Below are positions 1-13,164 of a stretch of DNA of 64,000 nt, in pieces. The stretch covers positions 1 through 64,000 of the forward strand of contig NOWV01000052.1 of assembly GCA_003344405.1 (NCBI GenBank). Reading direction: 5' to 3'. Each line of letters opens with the position of its first letter. The stretch's first letter is position 1. The DNA is from Trichoplax sp. H2. Taxonomy: Eukaryota > Placozoa > Uniplacotomia > Trichoplacea. A program made the position numbers and the translations under genes. Under the pieces are notes generated by a model. The model saw only the letters and a list, made by a program, of their open reading frames with translations. It was not told the DNA's origin and ran no database searches.

Positions 1-374
1 TGTATCACAAGAGTAGAAAACCTTTACTAATTGTTAGATAAATTCGTGCAGAGAAGAGTTTGCTATCGTTATTTTTTACAGTAACTATTGGATGCATAAA
101 ACCGAAGAGCGTTAGCAGGACGATTGAGTGGGGTCCCTGGGCCTTTTGAATACTAAAAATTTATTTGTAGTTCTGGATAAAGTAATACAGGGAAGAGTTT
201 AGTTCATGCCGAGGTGGTGAAGTGTCCAATGGCGATATACTGGTTCATTATGCTTGAGGATAGAGGTCAAGAAAAAAGTTAACCTCGATATTGCGGAACC
301 CTATCAAATGAGAAAATCGACTCATAAGTGCTTTCTACGCGTATATCTGCTCTGCAGGAATCTACATGTAGTGT

Positions 375-750
375 GTTAAAAAAGTTTCCATATCAATAAA
401 ATTGTAAAAAATGTGACTTAAACCGACGTACAAATACAGTGTTTTATAAAAAAGACGACTTAAACCGACATATAGTTACAGTGCTTTTATCAACATGTAG
501 TGGACGAGGTAAATTTTTGACACATCTTGATAGAATTTACAGTAGTTATTCGTAAAGTTGTGGCAACTGTCTATGCAAAACCGTATTAAAAAAGTTTTCA
601 TATCAATAAAATTGTAAAAATTACGCCTTAAACTGACATATAATGACAGTGCTTTATTGATATCAACATGTAGTGGATGAGCTGAATTTTTGACACATCT
701 TGACAGAATTGAGTTATTCGTCAAGTTTGAGGCAAGTATCTATGCAAAGC
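375..750. repeat. Pair of ~200 bp direct repeats
   Basis: Two diverged head-to-tail copies, about 375-584 and 585-750. Both open with an A-rich run followed by a block ending AATAAAATTGTAAAAA, and both contain the landmarks CAACATGTAGTGGA and TTTTTGACACATCTTGA. The second copy is shorter. No coding potential is convincing here. Confidence 0.8.
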
Positions 751-752
751 TG

Positions 753-1128
753 ACGTTGATCGATGGCAAGAATAGACAGTACATTGTATATTTATTTTCA
801 ACAAAACATGTCGAGACTTTGGACTGATTTTTTCTCAATAAAATCATATTACATTGAATCTTCTGCAAAACTAACGTTGATCGATGGCAAGAATAGACTG
901 TAGATTGTACATTTACTTTCCGCAAAACATATCGAGACTTGGTAAAACACACTGTACTCTACATCACTCTGACTGTTTTTTCTCAATAAAATCATATTAC
1001 ATTGAATCTTACGCAAAACTAGCGTTGATCGATGGCAAGAATAGACAATAGATTGTATATTTATTTTCAGCAAAATATATCGAGACTTTGGACTGTTTTT
1101 TCTCAATAAAATCATATTACATTGAATG
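753..1128. repeat. Three-copy direct repeat
   Basis: Copies begin near 753, 874 and 1021. Each starts with CGTTGATCGATGGCAAGAAT and ends with TCTCAATAAAATCATATTAC. The middle copy carries an extra ~30 bp insertion. The short minus-strand reading frames here follow the repeat and are not supported as genes. Confidence 0.85.
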
Positions 1129-1556
1129 TTATCATCTGTGACTAAAGTTCGGCTTAGAAACAGCGATATAAGATGGTCTATGTTATTTGAACTAGTCCCA
1201 GTGACTTAGAAAAGAGGCATCTAAGATGCATCTATTCAGTTAAGTCACGGTTAAGTAGCCATTTTTCAACATATTCACCATTTTTCAACATTTCTTAACT
1301 CATTTGTAAGACTGATCGGGGTAGAATATTATATTGAATGTTATCATCTGTGACTAAAGTTCGGCTTAGAAACAGCGATATAAGATGGTCAATGTTATTT
1401 CAATTAGTACCAGTGACTTAGAAAAGAGGCATCTAAGATGCATTTATTCAGTTAAGTCAAGGTTAAATAGCCATTTTTCAACATCTTCCAACATATTCGC
1501 CATTTTTCAACGTTTTCGCCATTTTTGAACTCATTTGTCAGCCTGGTCGGGGTAGA
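1129..1556. repeat. Pair of ~212 bp direct repeats
   Basis: Copies at about 1129-1340 and 1341-1556 abut each other. Both contain GACTAAAGTTCGGCTTAGAA and end in a GGGGTAGA box. The second copy holds an extra partial repeat of the short unit CATTTTTCAAC. 1557-2107 shows nothing further and is presumably the 5' flank of the NFX1-like gene. Confidence 0.85.
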
Positions 1557-2107
1557 GCAGATGCAAGAAGCTTGCCAATCCAACGGGTGTGAAAACTACA
1601 GGTACAGTATCAAGGTGTAAAGTAGTATACGGGTATGCATACTCATCGTGTATCAATTGTCCAGCAAGAATCATCATGCTAATTTATGATGTAACATGAC
1701 TGCGCTTAAAATAGAAATGACTGACGATGCAAAAAATCAGTCGAGCCAGGAGCTTTTGATACATTGGATAGTTTACTTTTTCTTACACGGCTTTCTTATA
1801 CTATTACATTACGTGATATAGAGTGTTTGGGTAGTTGTACTACAGCCAAGCTGGGATAGGAAGAACCTTTATAAGATCGTCCAACTCGCCATTTGACGAT
1901 AGAAATTTATTCCATTGCCTATTGCACAAGCTATCGGCAATAATTATAATTGGATAGACTGTCCTGTAGCTATTTTACCCTTTTGGTGGTCATCTTGATC
2001 TATTTTTTCCATACTTGCATCATCTAGACGTATCCAGACTGGACGACAATTTGTGGACTGGCCATTTCAATTGTGTTTACTATTTGCAAAAAGATTTCAA
2101 TATTAGC

Positions 2108-5100
2108 ATGCAACAACATTCGTGCAAGGATCAAGAACAAAGTAATCGTGCCAATGGTGGAAAATATGCCAGGCATGATCGCAATGGCAATGACCGTCAC
2201 AATCGATCATCAACCGGTGCAAATGAGGAAAGAGAATGCTATCCTAAAGTTAAGGAGTGTCCAATAGATAACCAAGCTCAAATCAATCCTGGAAATAAAT
2301 TCCAATATACGCGTCATCAGGACGAAAGTGGTGCTAACCGCTTCTCACGCGGGTATAATCATAACAATTATAATAGTCGACGTCCATCGAAGCAAAATGA
2401 TCAACATGATCGTCATGCTAACAACTACAAGAAGAATTATAAACGCCATCCAACTAGGAATGCAACGCCACAAGAAAACCCCTTTCACGATCACTCCAAT
2501 CAACCTTATGGTAACAGATCTCATAGGCATCAATTCCACCAGCATACTACGACGGACTCTCGCAAACAACCTTTATCCTATGATCAAATCACTCAAACCA
2601 CACAACAAGCCCAATTCAATCCTACAACGAACGATACTCTCTCTACCGATGTACAAGATGTCTATGCACATCCATTAGAAATGAACAATAATCAGCCTAC
2701 TCCTAGATATGATGATAGATATGATGAAAACTATGGAAAACGACATCAAAATGATAAAGATAGCAATGTTCGATATTCTGATGGAGTCAAGAATCATGAT
2801 AGAAATAGACGTAAAAGTTGGAATAGAGAACGTGATACCCAGAAATATACACGTAGAGGTAAAGGCAGAGGTAAATTGAGTAGTAGGAAAGAATCCAAGC
2901 AAGAAACTGCAAATTCTACCAATGATCATGACAACAACGTTCAGGATGATCAATTAGATAAGAATAATCCTAGCCGTAAAGATGAAAACGAGTTGAATTA
3001 TAAAATCAATAGAAATAGTGTCGATCAACACGAAATTCCATTACCACCAAGTAAAACTACTCGACATAGAAAAGGTGACAGATACGAAAACTCTTTTCAA
3101 GCAAATTGGAGAAATTCGCATGGCCATAATAACAACAACAACAACAAAATTTCCAATATTAATGTTCGATATATGAAGGTAACAGACTGAAGACGGTATT
3201 CAAGTAATGTTCAAGCATAGCCTTTTGAAATCTCTATTTTGATTAATATCAGCATTTTATAATTGAATATCGAATCTAGAAGAAGAATATCCCTCCAAAT
3301 ATACAACGACAACATGATGAAAATCAAATGGACATACTTATCGAACAGTTACATAAAGAAGAATATGATTGCATGATCTGTTGTGAAGCTGTTAAAATCA
3401 ACTCTCGAATTTGGAGCTGTCAGTCATGCTTTCACATTTATCACTTACCGTGCATTAGGAAATGGGCTACTTCGTCTGCGGCTAAAAGTGAAGGCAAGCA
3501 TACGCTCAAACAATAGAATCAAAGGGATTGAATACTTGATTGATTTATGACAACTAATAGAAAGGCTTTTATGCTTAGATTTACCTTAATTTAACTATAC
3601 GTCAATATTTCTAATCAAAATTTCCAAAAAAAATAGAAAAGTTTTACTACTATTTTTGAACAATATTGCCTTCCATCTCAAACAAATAGAATCCAGTGAG
3701 CAATGGAGATGTCCAGCATGCCAGAATTTAGTAGATTACGTACCCCATCATTATAAATGCTTTTGCGGTAAGATTCTATCCTACGTATACGACAAAGAGA
3801 ATGGACTTGATGATATCTCATCAAAATGAGGTATTATAACTATCTAATTCAGTAATGGGTACCTGTACTTGATTGTTATATAGGTAAATCAACCAATCCT
3901 AAACCTGATCGCTATGGCTACAGTGTGCCACATTGTACGTCCATTATCTAGTTAAAATACTGACCTTTCAGGATAAATGAGCGATCGAGAAAAGAATTTA
4001 ATTTCATTTTTAATCGTTTCAGCTTGTGGAATGTTATGCCATAAGAAACGTTCAGTAGAACATTGTACTCATCTCTGCAATATGTAAGCAGCAATTTACT
4101 TAATTAATTAAAATAGAATGTTATAGTGTCTAATATACCACGCAATACAGTAAACTGTATGAATTTGAATGGTAGAAAACGATGCATTCGTGTATAATTT
4201 ATAAATGTAAAATAACCACGTATAGGCCTTGTCATCCAGGACCATGTCCACCTTGCCCTGCCACAATTAATAGAAAGTGCTCATGTGGTAAATCTAGGTA
4301 GCTAACGTAGGATGTACGCTTAAACTTAAGCTTACATTGCAATTTTATTATTATCATTATTTGAATCTTTCATGGATCACAATTGTAGATTCTTGAGTCA
4401 CTAAATAATACGAAATTTCAAATATCCTTTTAGTACTCGAGTCCGCTGTGGCGTATTAACAGAAATTAACTGTGGCGTAGAGTGCAATAAATTACTTTCA
4501 TGTCAAACGCACTACTGTAAAGAAATTTGTCATGCAGGTAATTGCAAGTGTTTACACGCAAAGAAAGATCGATATCATAATTTATCTTCATTTCAAGCAA
4601 CTGTCACAAAACCTACGATTTCCACGGTAACCATTACTGTTTTTGTTGGACATATTTAGGAGACTGTTCACCCTGTGAATTGATCATTGATCAAGGTAAT
4701 ACATGCGTATAGTAGTATATGTGTATAGGAACAGAGGATATAAAAACTCAGTTTTTTCTAGTGATAACCTACCCTTGTTAATATCATGATAAAATATGCG
4801 TTTTTAATTTCATCAATGCGTGTTTTTTCTATTACAGGATGCTATTGTGGAAGTAGTTCACGTCAAGCATTATGTGGTACAGGTTTGTAAAGCAAATTAG
4901 TCGATAGAAGGACTGAAACAATTGCCTATGGTCATAGTATGATATTAATCACGGGATAAATTAAATTTAATAGGCGACATGTCAATAAATTCTGATGGTA
5001 AAATTGGATATTATTCTTGCGAAAATATCTGTGGAAGGTAATAGATTTTATGCCCTAAATCTATTAAGTTTAATGAAAGTAAAGTCAAAGTTTACTGGAA

Positions 5101-7483
5101 TTATACTGAATGTTTGTACATTTATTAATAGGATGTTAGATTGTGGTAACCATTACTGCACTAAACCATGTCATGCAGGACAATGCCCTTCGTGTTCTTT
5201 GCTTCCTGAAAATATAAAAACTTGTCCTTGCGGAAAAGTCGATATTTCTACATTACTATCTGAACCTAGAAATTCTTGTACAGATGCCATTCCCACATGT
5301 AATAATATATGTCAACGAGAATTAAATTGTCGCGATAAGCACGGTCAACCGCACTTGTGTGAAAAGCCATGCCACATAGGTGTTTGTGGACCTTGCGAAA
5401 AATCAACAGTAATTAAATGTGATTGCGGGCGAGAAAAAAAAGAAATCGCGTGTGTTGAGCTAGAGCAAAATATAACTTTCAAGTGTAATTATACGTGTAA
5501 TAAGAAGAAGAAATGCGGTCGTCATCGATGCAATAAAAAATGCTGTAATGTTAGTGATATTAAGAATGGTCTTCTCCACTTGATTAATTAAATCTCCTGT
5601 AATTGTAGTATTTGCAGTATGAAGGTTGATCTTATGTTAAGCAGCCTTACAGTAGAACTTGTATAACTTATTTGTAATATAATTATACTGTTCTTGCATT
5701 TATGACAATGCTAACTGTTATAATTTTTTTGTAATTAAATTAAGGATACCGAACATATATGTGATCTTGTATGTAACCGGAAGCTTACATGCGGACTTCA
5801 CCTATGTCAGGAACCGTGCCATTCTGGAAAATGTTTGCCTTGTCCTAATTTTAGTATAGATGAATTACGTTGTTACTGTGGTGAGGCCGTTATTTATCCG
5901 TTAGTCCCTTGCGGAACTAGACCACCTCCTTGTGATAACTTGTGTCAAAGGGAGCACGATTGTGATCATCCAGTTACACACCCGTGTCAAAGTAAAGATT
6001 ATGATGGTTGCCCAAACTGTACATTTCTAACGACGAAGATTTGCATGGGTGGACATAAGGTAAACCTTTTGTTATACCTATGTTACCGATAGATTTTAGA
6101 GTTTTTCACGGCAATATTTCTGTTTGTATAGGAAATGCATAATATCCCTTGTCATATCAAGAATGTATCTTGTGGCGAATTATGCTTGAAGAAACTACCA
6201 TGCTCACATCAATGTCAACGGTATTGTCACAGTGGAGATTGTTTAGATGAAAAAAATAAATGTCGACAGCCATGTCAAAGACCACGTAGTGATTGCGAGC
6301 ATCCTTGCAATAGTCCTTGCCACGGTGATACTCCGTGTCCTGATCTACCTTGTAAACATGAGGTATTTTTGCAAATGTTAAGGTTTCATACACTTGTTGT
6401 TTCATTCATTATTACAATTTATGACTGTATTCATATACAAGTATAGCGCCATCAAGGGTGTACAACTGTCATTTTTTATGCGTTAAGAAGGTGTTTATTA
6501 TTTAATAGATCACCATTAAATGTGACTGTGGAAGAAGACAAGCTGTGATATTATGCTCAGATAGAAACAATCCTAAATATAGGCGTCACAATGCATCCAA
6601 GTTATACATGAAGCTGCACTCGCAACAGATTGGTGATAATTCGGTTGATATTACAGATATAATTACGTCAGATAACAGAGAGAATAGGCGTTTGGAATGT
6701 GATACCGAGTGCGCTCGCCTCGAGAGAAATCGGTAGATAGCTACGTACAAAATGCGTATTCATCTCAATCAGTTACTATTTTCTATTTATAAAGCTTCTC
6801 ATGTAAATTCCTTATCGCAGAGCTTTGGCTAAAGCATTGGATATTCAAGAATCGCAAGTATTCAGGGAAGAATACTCCAAGACGCTATTAGAAGAAGGGC
6901 AACATAATTTAAACTTGGTTTTATCAATTGAAAAATCTTTAGCATTGATAGTTAACAGAGCTCTAGAAGTAATGACTAGCAATGAATCACTTCTTATATA
7001 CTGTAGATTAATCGTTAGCTTCATGTTCTAATCGCACTTTAAATTCGTATTTAACATAGACTGGCGAAGTTCAACGCTTCTCTTTTCCGATCATGAAAGC
7101 AAAACAACGACAGATCATTCATGAACTGGCGGAACATTATGATTGTAATACAAGTAGCTATGATGAAGAACCGAAGCGCAATACTGTAGCAACTGCTGGC
7201 AGGTATGAGAGTGTGCTTTACTTTTGTGTGTGAAATGTTTCTTTTGCATTTTGTTAAGTTTATCTCAGTGGAGTAAAATATAAGTTAGGTTATAATATTT
7301 TTATATATTAGACTATCAAGAATTCCCAAGAATACATTAAGCGAGGAAATTAACCAAATTAAGAAGCGAAAATGCCAGTCAAATGTAGCAATAGAAGAAA
7401 GCCGTGCAATGTTAAATAAAATTGCCTTAAAAGAAGGAGAAAAGGCCAAAAAAATTGACTATTTCAGCGATGATTGGAGTTAA
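2108..7483 (+). CDS. NFX1: NFX1-type zinc-finger protein (17 coding exons)
   Basis: Orthologue of NFX1, a nuclear/cytoplasmic RNA- and DNA-associated RING-type protein. Exons: 2108-3178, 3280-3493, 3690-3767, 3884-3934, 4023-4083, 4226-4297, 4434-4537, 4660-4695, 4838-4882, 4974-5037, 5132-5549, 5745-6059, 6132-6362, 6509-6732, 6821-6968, 7060-7202, 7312-7483. The sum is 3447 nt (1148 aa); human NFX1 is about 1120 aa. The first exon encodes an N/H/R/D-rich low-complexity arm. Then comes a RING-like Cys/His domain (CMICCEAV...[14 protein letters not shown]...CPACQ), a long run of NF-X1-type Cys-rich fingers, and a C-terminal R3H domain ([11 protein letters not shown]). The protein ends [11 protein letters not shown], like the human end. 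The start at 2108 is the first in-frame ATG of the exon; a 5' non-coding exon is possible. Intron 2 uses a GC donor. It is tail-to-tail with SPAG6. Confidence 0.95.
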
Positions 7484-7935
7484 ATGGAGATTCATAAGCA
7501 TTTATTAAAGTTTTATGCAGTAAATTATTACCATAATGTGTTATGGCTTAAACGAAAAATATTTTTTGTACAGCCTGAATGTTACTATTACCGACGAAAA
7601 CGTATATTCAGTTAACGATAAATGCTGATATTTAACGATCGACAAACAGCATTCTTTAATAAAATTATGTATATTATTGTATTTAAATGGGTTGCTATTA
7701 CTAGTATATTTTGAAATAAAAAGTTAACTTTAACGGAATGTAGACATTAATACGTTGATAAGTATGACCTAAATTAACTGTACGCAGACTTCACAATATC
7801 AATGCAATTTAAGCATTGTAATTGCAAGTATATATAGCCTTTTTTAGAAAGACATTTAGTTAATGATTATTCGGTATTCACTATTTTATTACAAATTGAG
7901 TAACTCATTTCATAAGATTCTTGATTTCCTGTTGC
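7484..7935. other. 3' intergenic gap between convergent NFX1 and SPAG6
   Basis: 452 bp of AT-rich sequence between the two stop codons. AATAAA hexamers on the plus strand at about 7658-7663 and 7715-7720 are candidate NFX1 polyadenylation signals. No further gene is visible. With so little room the two 3' UTRs may overlap. Confidence 0.6.
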
Positions 7936-10900
7936 TTACGAGCCAGGTGCATATTGATCAACACGATCAAGAAGTCGTTCAGAATAACCAGGGGAATAAT
8001 ACCTATATAAATATATTATTCGAAAAAGTTACGCTTTGCCAGATTTGAAATTGTTAAAGGTACAAGAAATGTATATTACTTGCTTTGTGACTCACCTCAC
8101 AATTTCTTCTGGGTAGCAGCTGTTAATCGTGTTGATATATTCGTGTAAAATGGTTCCGGGCTCTGCGTTTATTTCTTGGACCTAACAAGAGTAGTTTAAG
8201 AAGTTAGAACTATCCATAATAACATACAACCTGCTTGGCAAGATCATTGTACGAGTCGTATTAATCTACATCTATGAAACATATTGAAAGAAATTGAATG
8301 ATATAAATGCGTAAAGATACCTTCTTCAATCCTCCACTAGTAACAAACATTCGTCTGGCTTTACTATCGTGCGGTAGAACTTTAGAGAATTGACCAACAA
8401 CATGTTTAAGTATATTAGGCGGAGCATCGTGTAGTAAAGGTTCCAATGCCGGTAAATAGACACATTTTTGTAAAATATTTTTTAAGGCTCTTTTAGCTTT
8501 AGTTTTCAAATCTTCTGAACTAAATGTGCTCAAATAAGCTTCTAACAGGCGAGGTAAAACATTAGCGGATGCAACAGCTCGTGCATGCTCAGGTGTATGT
8601 CGACCTATTTGACCTAGAGCCCATGCTGCGGCAGCCTACATATAGAATTTATCTCAGATTAGGTCCATGTTGATTAGCTTTACTTTTACAACTGTCTTGA
8701 GGCCACTTACCCTAATGTGATCTTCCTTTTCTTCGGATATTGTTAGTGATAGTTGTGTAACACCCTACATATTTTTACAATAGATTAAATTTATGCATTA
8801 ATATTTAAATTGAAATTAATTTATTTTAGATATAATTATAAATGCTATTAATTGAATGGATTATACAGCATATTCGTATACAGTAATAACGTGCTATTTA
8901 TTAATCCATACCTTCGATACTACAACGGCCATGGCTAAATTTTCGGAGTGGGCGGCTACATATCCTAACATCATAACACCAGGTAAACGAACATTTCCTG
9001 TGGTTTCTCCAACGTAATCCACTACAGCCGCTACACCACCTGCATTAACAATCAGCTGTGCTAACTGAAATCAAGAGAGGTTGTAACCAAATTAATACAA
9101 TGATTTATTTATTTTTATACATCATTTTAGTTTCTTGTCAATACATTATATCGATATACATATATATATATACTATACCTCAGGCGTATGCTTTGCAATT
9201 TCACGGATAAGTGTCGCTACATTCTTCTTCACATATTCATCCGTATCTTTTAAGCAATTTAGTACAGCAGGAAAGATTTCTGCTTCTACAACCATTTCAG
9301 CAAGATCAACTGAATGTTTTGCAATCTGGCTGAGAGCTGAAAAGACTTGGCGCTATCAATCAAAATTAATATTTAATTAAATTGCTTGTCCGGTATAAAT
9401 TGCTACAGTAATCGTAATAACCACTAATTAACCTTTAACTTTGCATCCTGGTTAAGAATCATTTGAGCGAGATGAGCTATTGCTCCAGCATCGACAACAG
9501 TTTGGGCCAACTGATAATATACAAATTAGAATTAATATTTATGATTATTATAAGAGATTACTAGTTTTAATAATTTAAAACTTTAAATGATCAAATATAG
9601 AATAACCTCTGAGGTATGCTTTGATATATCACTTAAAGCAGATGCTGCAATGCGTTTGAGCGATAACTCCGGTTCCTGAACACAAAGTACTAGAAGTGGT
9701 ACTGCTCCAGCATCAACAACGTTTTGTGCTAATTCTGTGAATTATTTAAGAGAAATAATTAGAATTAGATATATCCAACAAGATAATTTTTATTTCTGGT
9801 TATTTAGAAATTAGTACAATACAAAGTAGTTTGTACCTGCATTATGGCGAGCAATATAACCTAGAGCCCATGCTGCTGCTTCCTTAACACCAGGATCAAA
9901 CTCTTCTAAACATACTACTAGCGCATCTAAGGCTCCACAATCGACTACATGCTGCAATTAATTAATTGATAAATTTATATATATGTTCGATAATACAAGT
10001 AACGGATTTAAGAGAAATTTAAGAATTGCGTTATTTAATTTAATTTTCGCACCTGAGCAAGCTCGGGAGAGTGTCTAGCCACCGCTCGCAATACAAAAGC
10101 AGCTGCTTTCTTGTAAAATCGCTAATCCAAAAATAATAATATTAATTTTACTGTAAGATTTAGGCCCGTATATGTCTAGATGTTACTGAAAATTGGATAC
10201 ACTCTCTAATTATTAAACATAAATTGAAAGCTTACATTTTGCTCCGCTAAGGAGTATACCAGTTGCGGTAAAATATCTCCTTTCACGACAGCCATAGCTA
10301 GATCATCATTATAATTAGCTAGACGTCCTAAAGCCAAAGCAGCGGTTTGTTGAATTGTAGGAACGATATCCAATAATAGTGGGCGAAGTAAAGACATTAC
10401 ACCTTAATTTTGAAGGTTAAAATTCAAAGAGTAAAAACGCGAAAGAAATGAGAATAACAATATATATTCATGTTACTTTTGCTTGAATGAAGGTTTATTA
10501 TCAAGTTTGGCTATTTTAGTTAAGCAAGAGAGATGATATTATTTCGTATGGGTTCAGTTTTTATTGATGTTAAGTTATAACAGGTATAGTTTATAAAGTC
10601 AATTAAGGCTGAATAGATTATGATTTATTGTATAGCTACTTACCAGCATTTTGTAAAATTTCGATATTTTGTGGCCGAGATGATAGTTCTGCGACTGTTT
10701 GTACAAAAGTTGTTCTAGCTTTCTGATATTGCTCAAAAACTGCAGGAGAAAAATAAATAAGATTATAAGAAAATTCATTCTATCATAGAAACGGCAATCA
10801 TTCTTGGATGGGTGTTGATACACCGATGAATCTAAAGGATTTGAGTACTCGATGAAAGTTTGAAAGTTAAAGTATTTGAAAATATGGAAAAGTAATCCAT

Positions 10901-11134
10901 ATCATTCACGTCAAGAATAGACGAAGAAATATATTCGCTTCATATCAATCGATCGATCTTGCAGATAGACGTTATCGCGCTAGCAAAGTATCGAGGCATT
11001 GCTTATGAGGAGAAACGCGATTCGCTACCCAATGTAATTATAGCCTTTGCTATCGTTGATTATTTGACACTGTAATATTCATTCAGCTAGTGATTTAATT
11101 AGTTTATACCTTGTAGGATTTGTCTTGTACTCAT
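7936..11134 (-). CDS. SPAG6: SPAG6 armadillo-repeat central-apparatus protein (13 exons)
   Basis: Orthologue of SPAG6/PF16, an armadillo-repeat protein of the central-pair apparatus of motile 9+2 cilia. Exons from the start: 11110-11134, 10644-10739, 10236-10402, 10053-10121, 9837-9951, 9607-9734, 9433-9510, 9179-9352, 8912-9064, 8711-8764, 8321-8635, 8096-8181, 7936-8002. The sum is 1527 nt (508 aa), against 509 aa in human. The 25-nt first exon gives MSTRQILQ. Very conserved blocks include QQTAALALGRLANYNDDLA, DPGVKEAAAWALGYIARHN, the NILQKC(V/T)YLPALEP segment and the tail CYPEEIVRYYSPGYS. No frame breaks. It predicts that the organism has motile cilia. Confidence 0.97.
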
Positions 11135-11776
11135 GTTGGTGCGTCGATAGATTGTTTTTCTTATTGGTTAGCTTTTAATTTAGCTTCTCTTTCTTTAGCT
11201 ATCGCCAATCTATTTTATCAAAGGAAAATGAAAGGATATGGATTTTTGATAGCGTACTACTGTATACGCTACGTCGAGATGGCAAGGTTATGAATTTAGT
11301 GTCTTCTCGAAGGCCTATGTACCTCAATATTCAATTACTGTATTTTACTTGTTAACAGTCCATGTTGCTAGGGAACTGTTGTCACTGGTTGCTAGGCAAT
11401 CAAACGCTTGACCGATCTTGCTTCGGCCGTTCTTGCAGAGTACACAGTACATAGTGTACTTTGAGTACTGTACACTGTACACTCTGTTACTCTGGTGGTC
11501 ATTTTAACCCTTACTATCTGTAACTTTTCTGAAATTTGGCCTTGAATTAGCTAATCATGGTCATAATAGTAATATCGCTATTATTATTATCTTTTTATTG
11601 CCGTAAACGGCTACTTCATGGCTACTTTCTGCTCTACCCTATTTTAGTTTTGGTGGCAGGCTAGCAGCACTAGCATCTGTCTCCGGCTAAAGAGTAAACA
11701 AATGAGTACAGAGCAGTACCTTGCAAAATACTGTTTGTACTGCACTACTGTACTGTACTCAGTGTACTGTAGTCAA
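11135..11776. other. SPAG6 upstream spacer
   Basis: No gene supported. Around 11440-11490 there is a cluster of overlapping GTACAGTAC/GTACTGTAC-type words, the same palindromic family that is dense at 27.5-30.4 kb. The SPAG6 promoter should lie at the left end, but I cannot point to a core element. Confidence 0.4.
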
Positions 11777-12107
11777 GTCCGTCCTGGACGACTGGAAGGA
11801 CTCGATAGACTGCATCGGATGGACAGACTTTGTATACGAAATGAGGCTGAAATCTCTCAAAATCAATTACTTCGTATGGATTTTCAAGTCCGTCCTGGAC
11901 GACTGGAAGGACTCGATACGACTGTATCGGATGGACAGACTTTGTATACGAAATGAGGCTGAAATCTCTCAAAATCACTTACTTTGTATGGATTTTTCCG
12001 TCCTGGACGACTGGAAGGACTCGATACGACTGTGTCGGATGGACAGAGTTTTTATACGAAATGAGGCTGAAATCTCCCAAAATCACTTACTTCGTATGGA
12101 TTTTCAG
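11777..12107. repeat. Three-copy tandem repeat, ~110 bp unit
   Basis: Units begin near 11778, 11889 and 11997 (spacing 111 then 108 bp) with TCCGTCCTGGACGACTGGAA, and end in CTTCGTATGGATTTTC-like sequence. Both spacings are multiples of three, so a plus-strand frame stays open across all copies (11721-12149) and reads as a peptide with the repeated core SVLDDWKDSI. I do not call it a gene: no homology, no splice context. Confidence 0.85.
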
Positions 12108-12958
12108 TGTCTATTTTTCTTAATCACGTCTACTAATTTAAAAATTTAGGACCTTATATAGCTGCTTTGCAGTGGAAATTAGTAAAATAGAATAGATTTC
12201 AATGTAATATTATTTAATTTAGAAAAATAAGCCAATTACAAAATCGAGCATTCGCTTGATGCCATTATGGCGAGTAGAAGGTGTTTGCAACAATATTCTA
12301 CAAGACAGAGCCGAAATGTCCGGCCGTCTGAGTCAGGTGGCTACGATTCTGTATACAGTACAGTATGAATCAAAAACTGCTCAAGCTCCCATAGTACAGC
12401 AATAGAATTCCTCTTCCAAGTCCTTTACTACTTGCAAGTCTACAGCACAAGAATTTGCTTAGTTGCCGGTAGTCATTCTACTTTGTGCCCAGTTCAAGCG
12501 TTGGTGATCATTATTCTAATTAGCAGGATATCAAGTTAAGCTAGAAGCTCACAATGATAACTCTATTTCATCATGCTCGCATACGGGTAAACCTTGTAAG
12601 TACTGCATTATCAAATTAGAGGACAGTACAAGTTACGATAGATTACTGTAACTGTATGGACATGTTTAGATGTAGAATATTGCAGGTAATTGCCTAACTC
12701 GCAACTGCTTACTTGAACCTCCAATTAGGATAGCCAATTAATAATTACAGCATGCATGTACATAGTACATACCTGATAGATTAGAGCTGCTACTGAATAA
12801 GCTGTAACTCTACTGTATATCTTATAAATGATCAGTTACATACATTCAATTGTATTTGTACATTGTATGCATAATACGATACAAGTTAAATTCTTAATAA
12901 CTGTTGCAACCATTTTGAGCCATGGAGATCCTCATGGCTGAAATATTGTACTGTATAT

Positions 12959-13164
12959 ATATATAATTTCGGACATTGGCTGCAAAAATGTACATATTTG
13001 CACTTTGTACTCTGTAGCCATGATTACCACAAATTGCAAAAGTCACTAACAGCCTCAATACATATATAATTTCGGACATTGGCTGCAAAATGTACATATT
13101 TGCACTTTGTACTCTGTAGCCATGATTACCACAAATTGCAAAAGTCACTAACAGCCTCAATACT
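12959..13164. repeat. Near-perfect 104 bp tandem duplication
   Basis: Copies at about 12959-13061 and 13063-13164 differ by only one or two bases and contain TTTCGGACATTGGCTGCAAA and CCATGATTACCACAAATTGC. The high identity suggests a recent event. The surrounding 12108-12958 and 13165-13837 show no supported gene, apart from the expectation that a 5' exon of the CISD3-like gene lies somewhere to the left of 13838. Confidence 0.9.

Noticed and set aside
6157-6405. 82-codon minus-strand frame inside NFX1 exons
   Set aside because: Shadow of Cys-rich coding sequence on the opposite strand.
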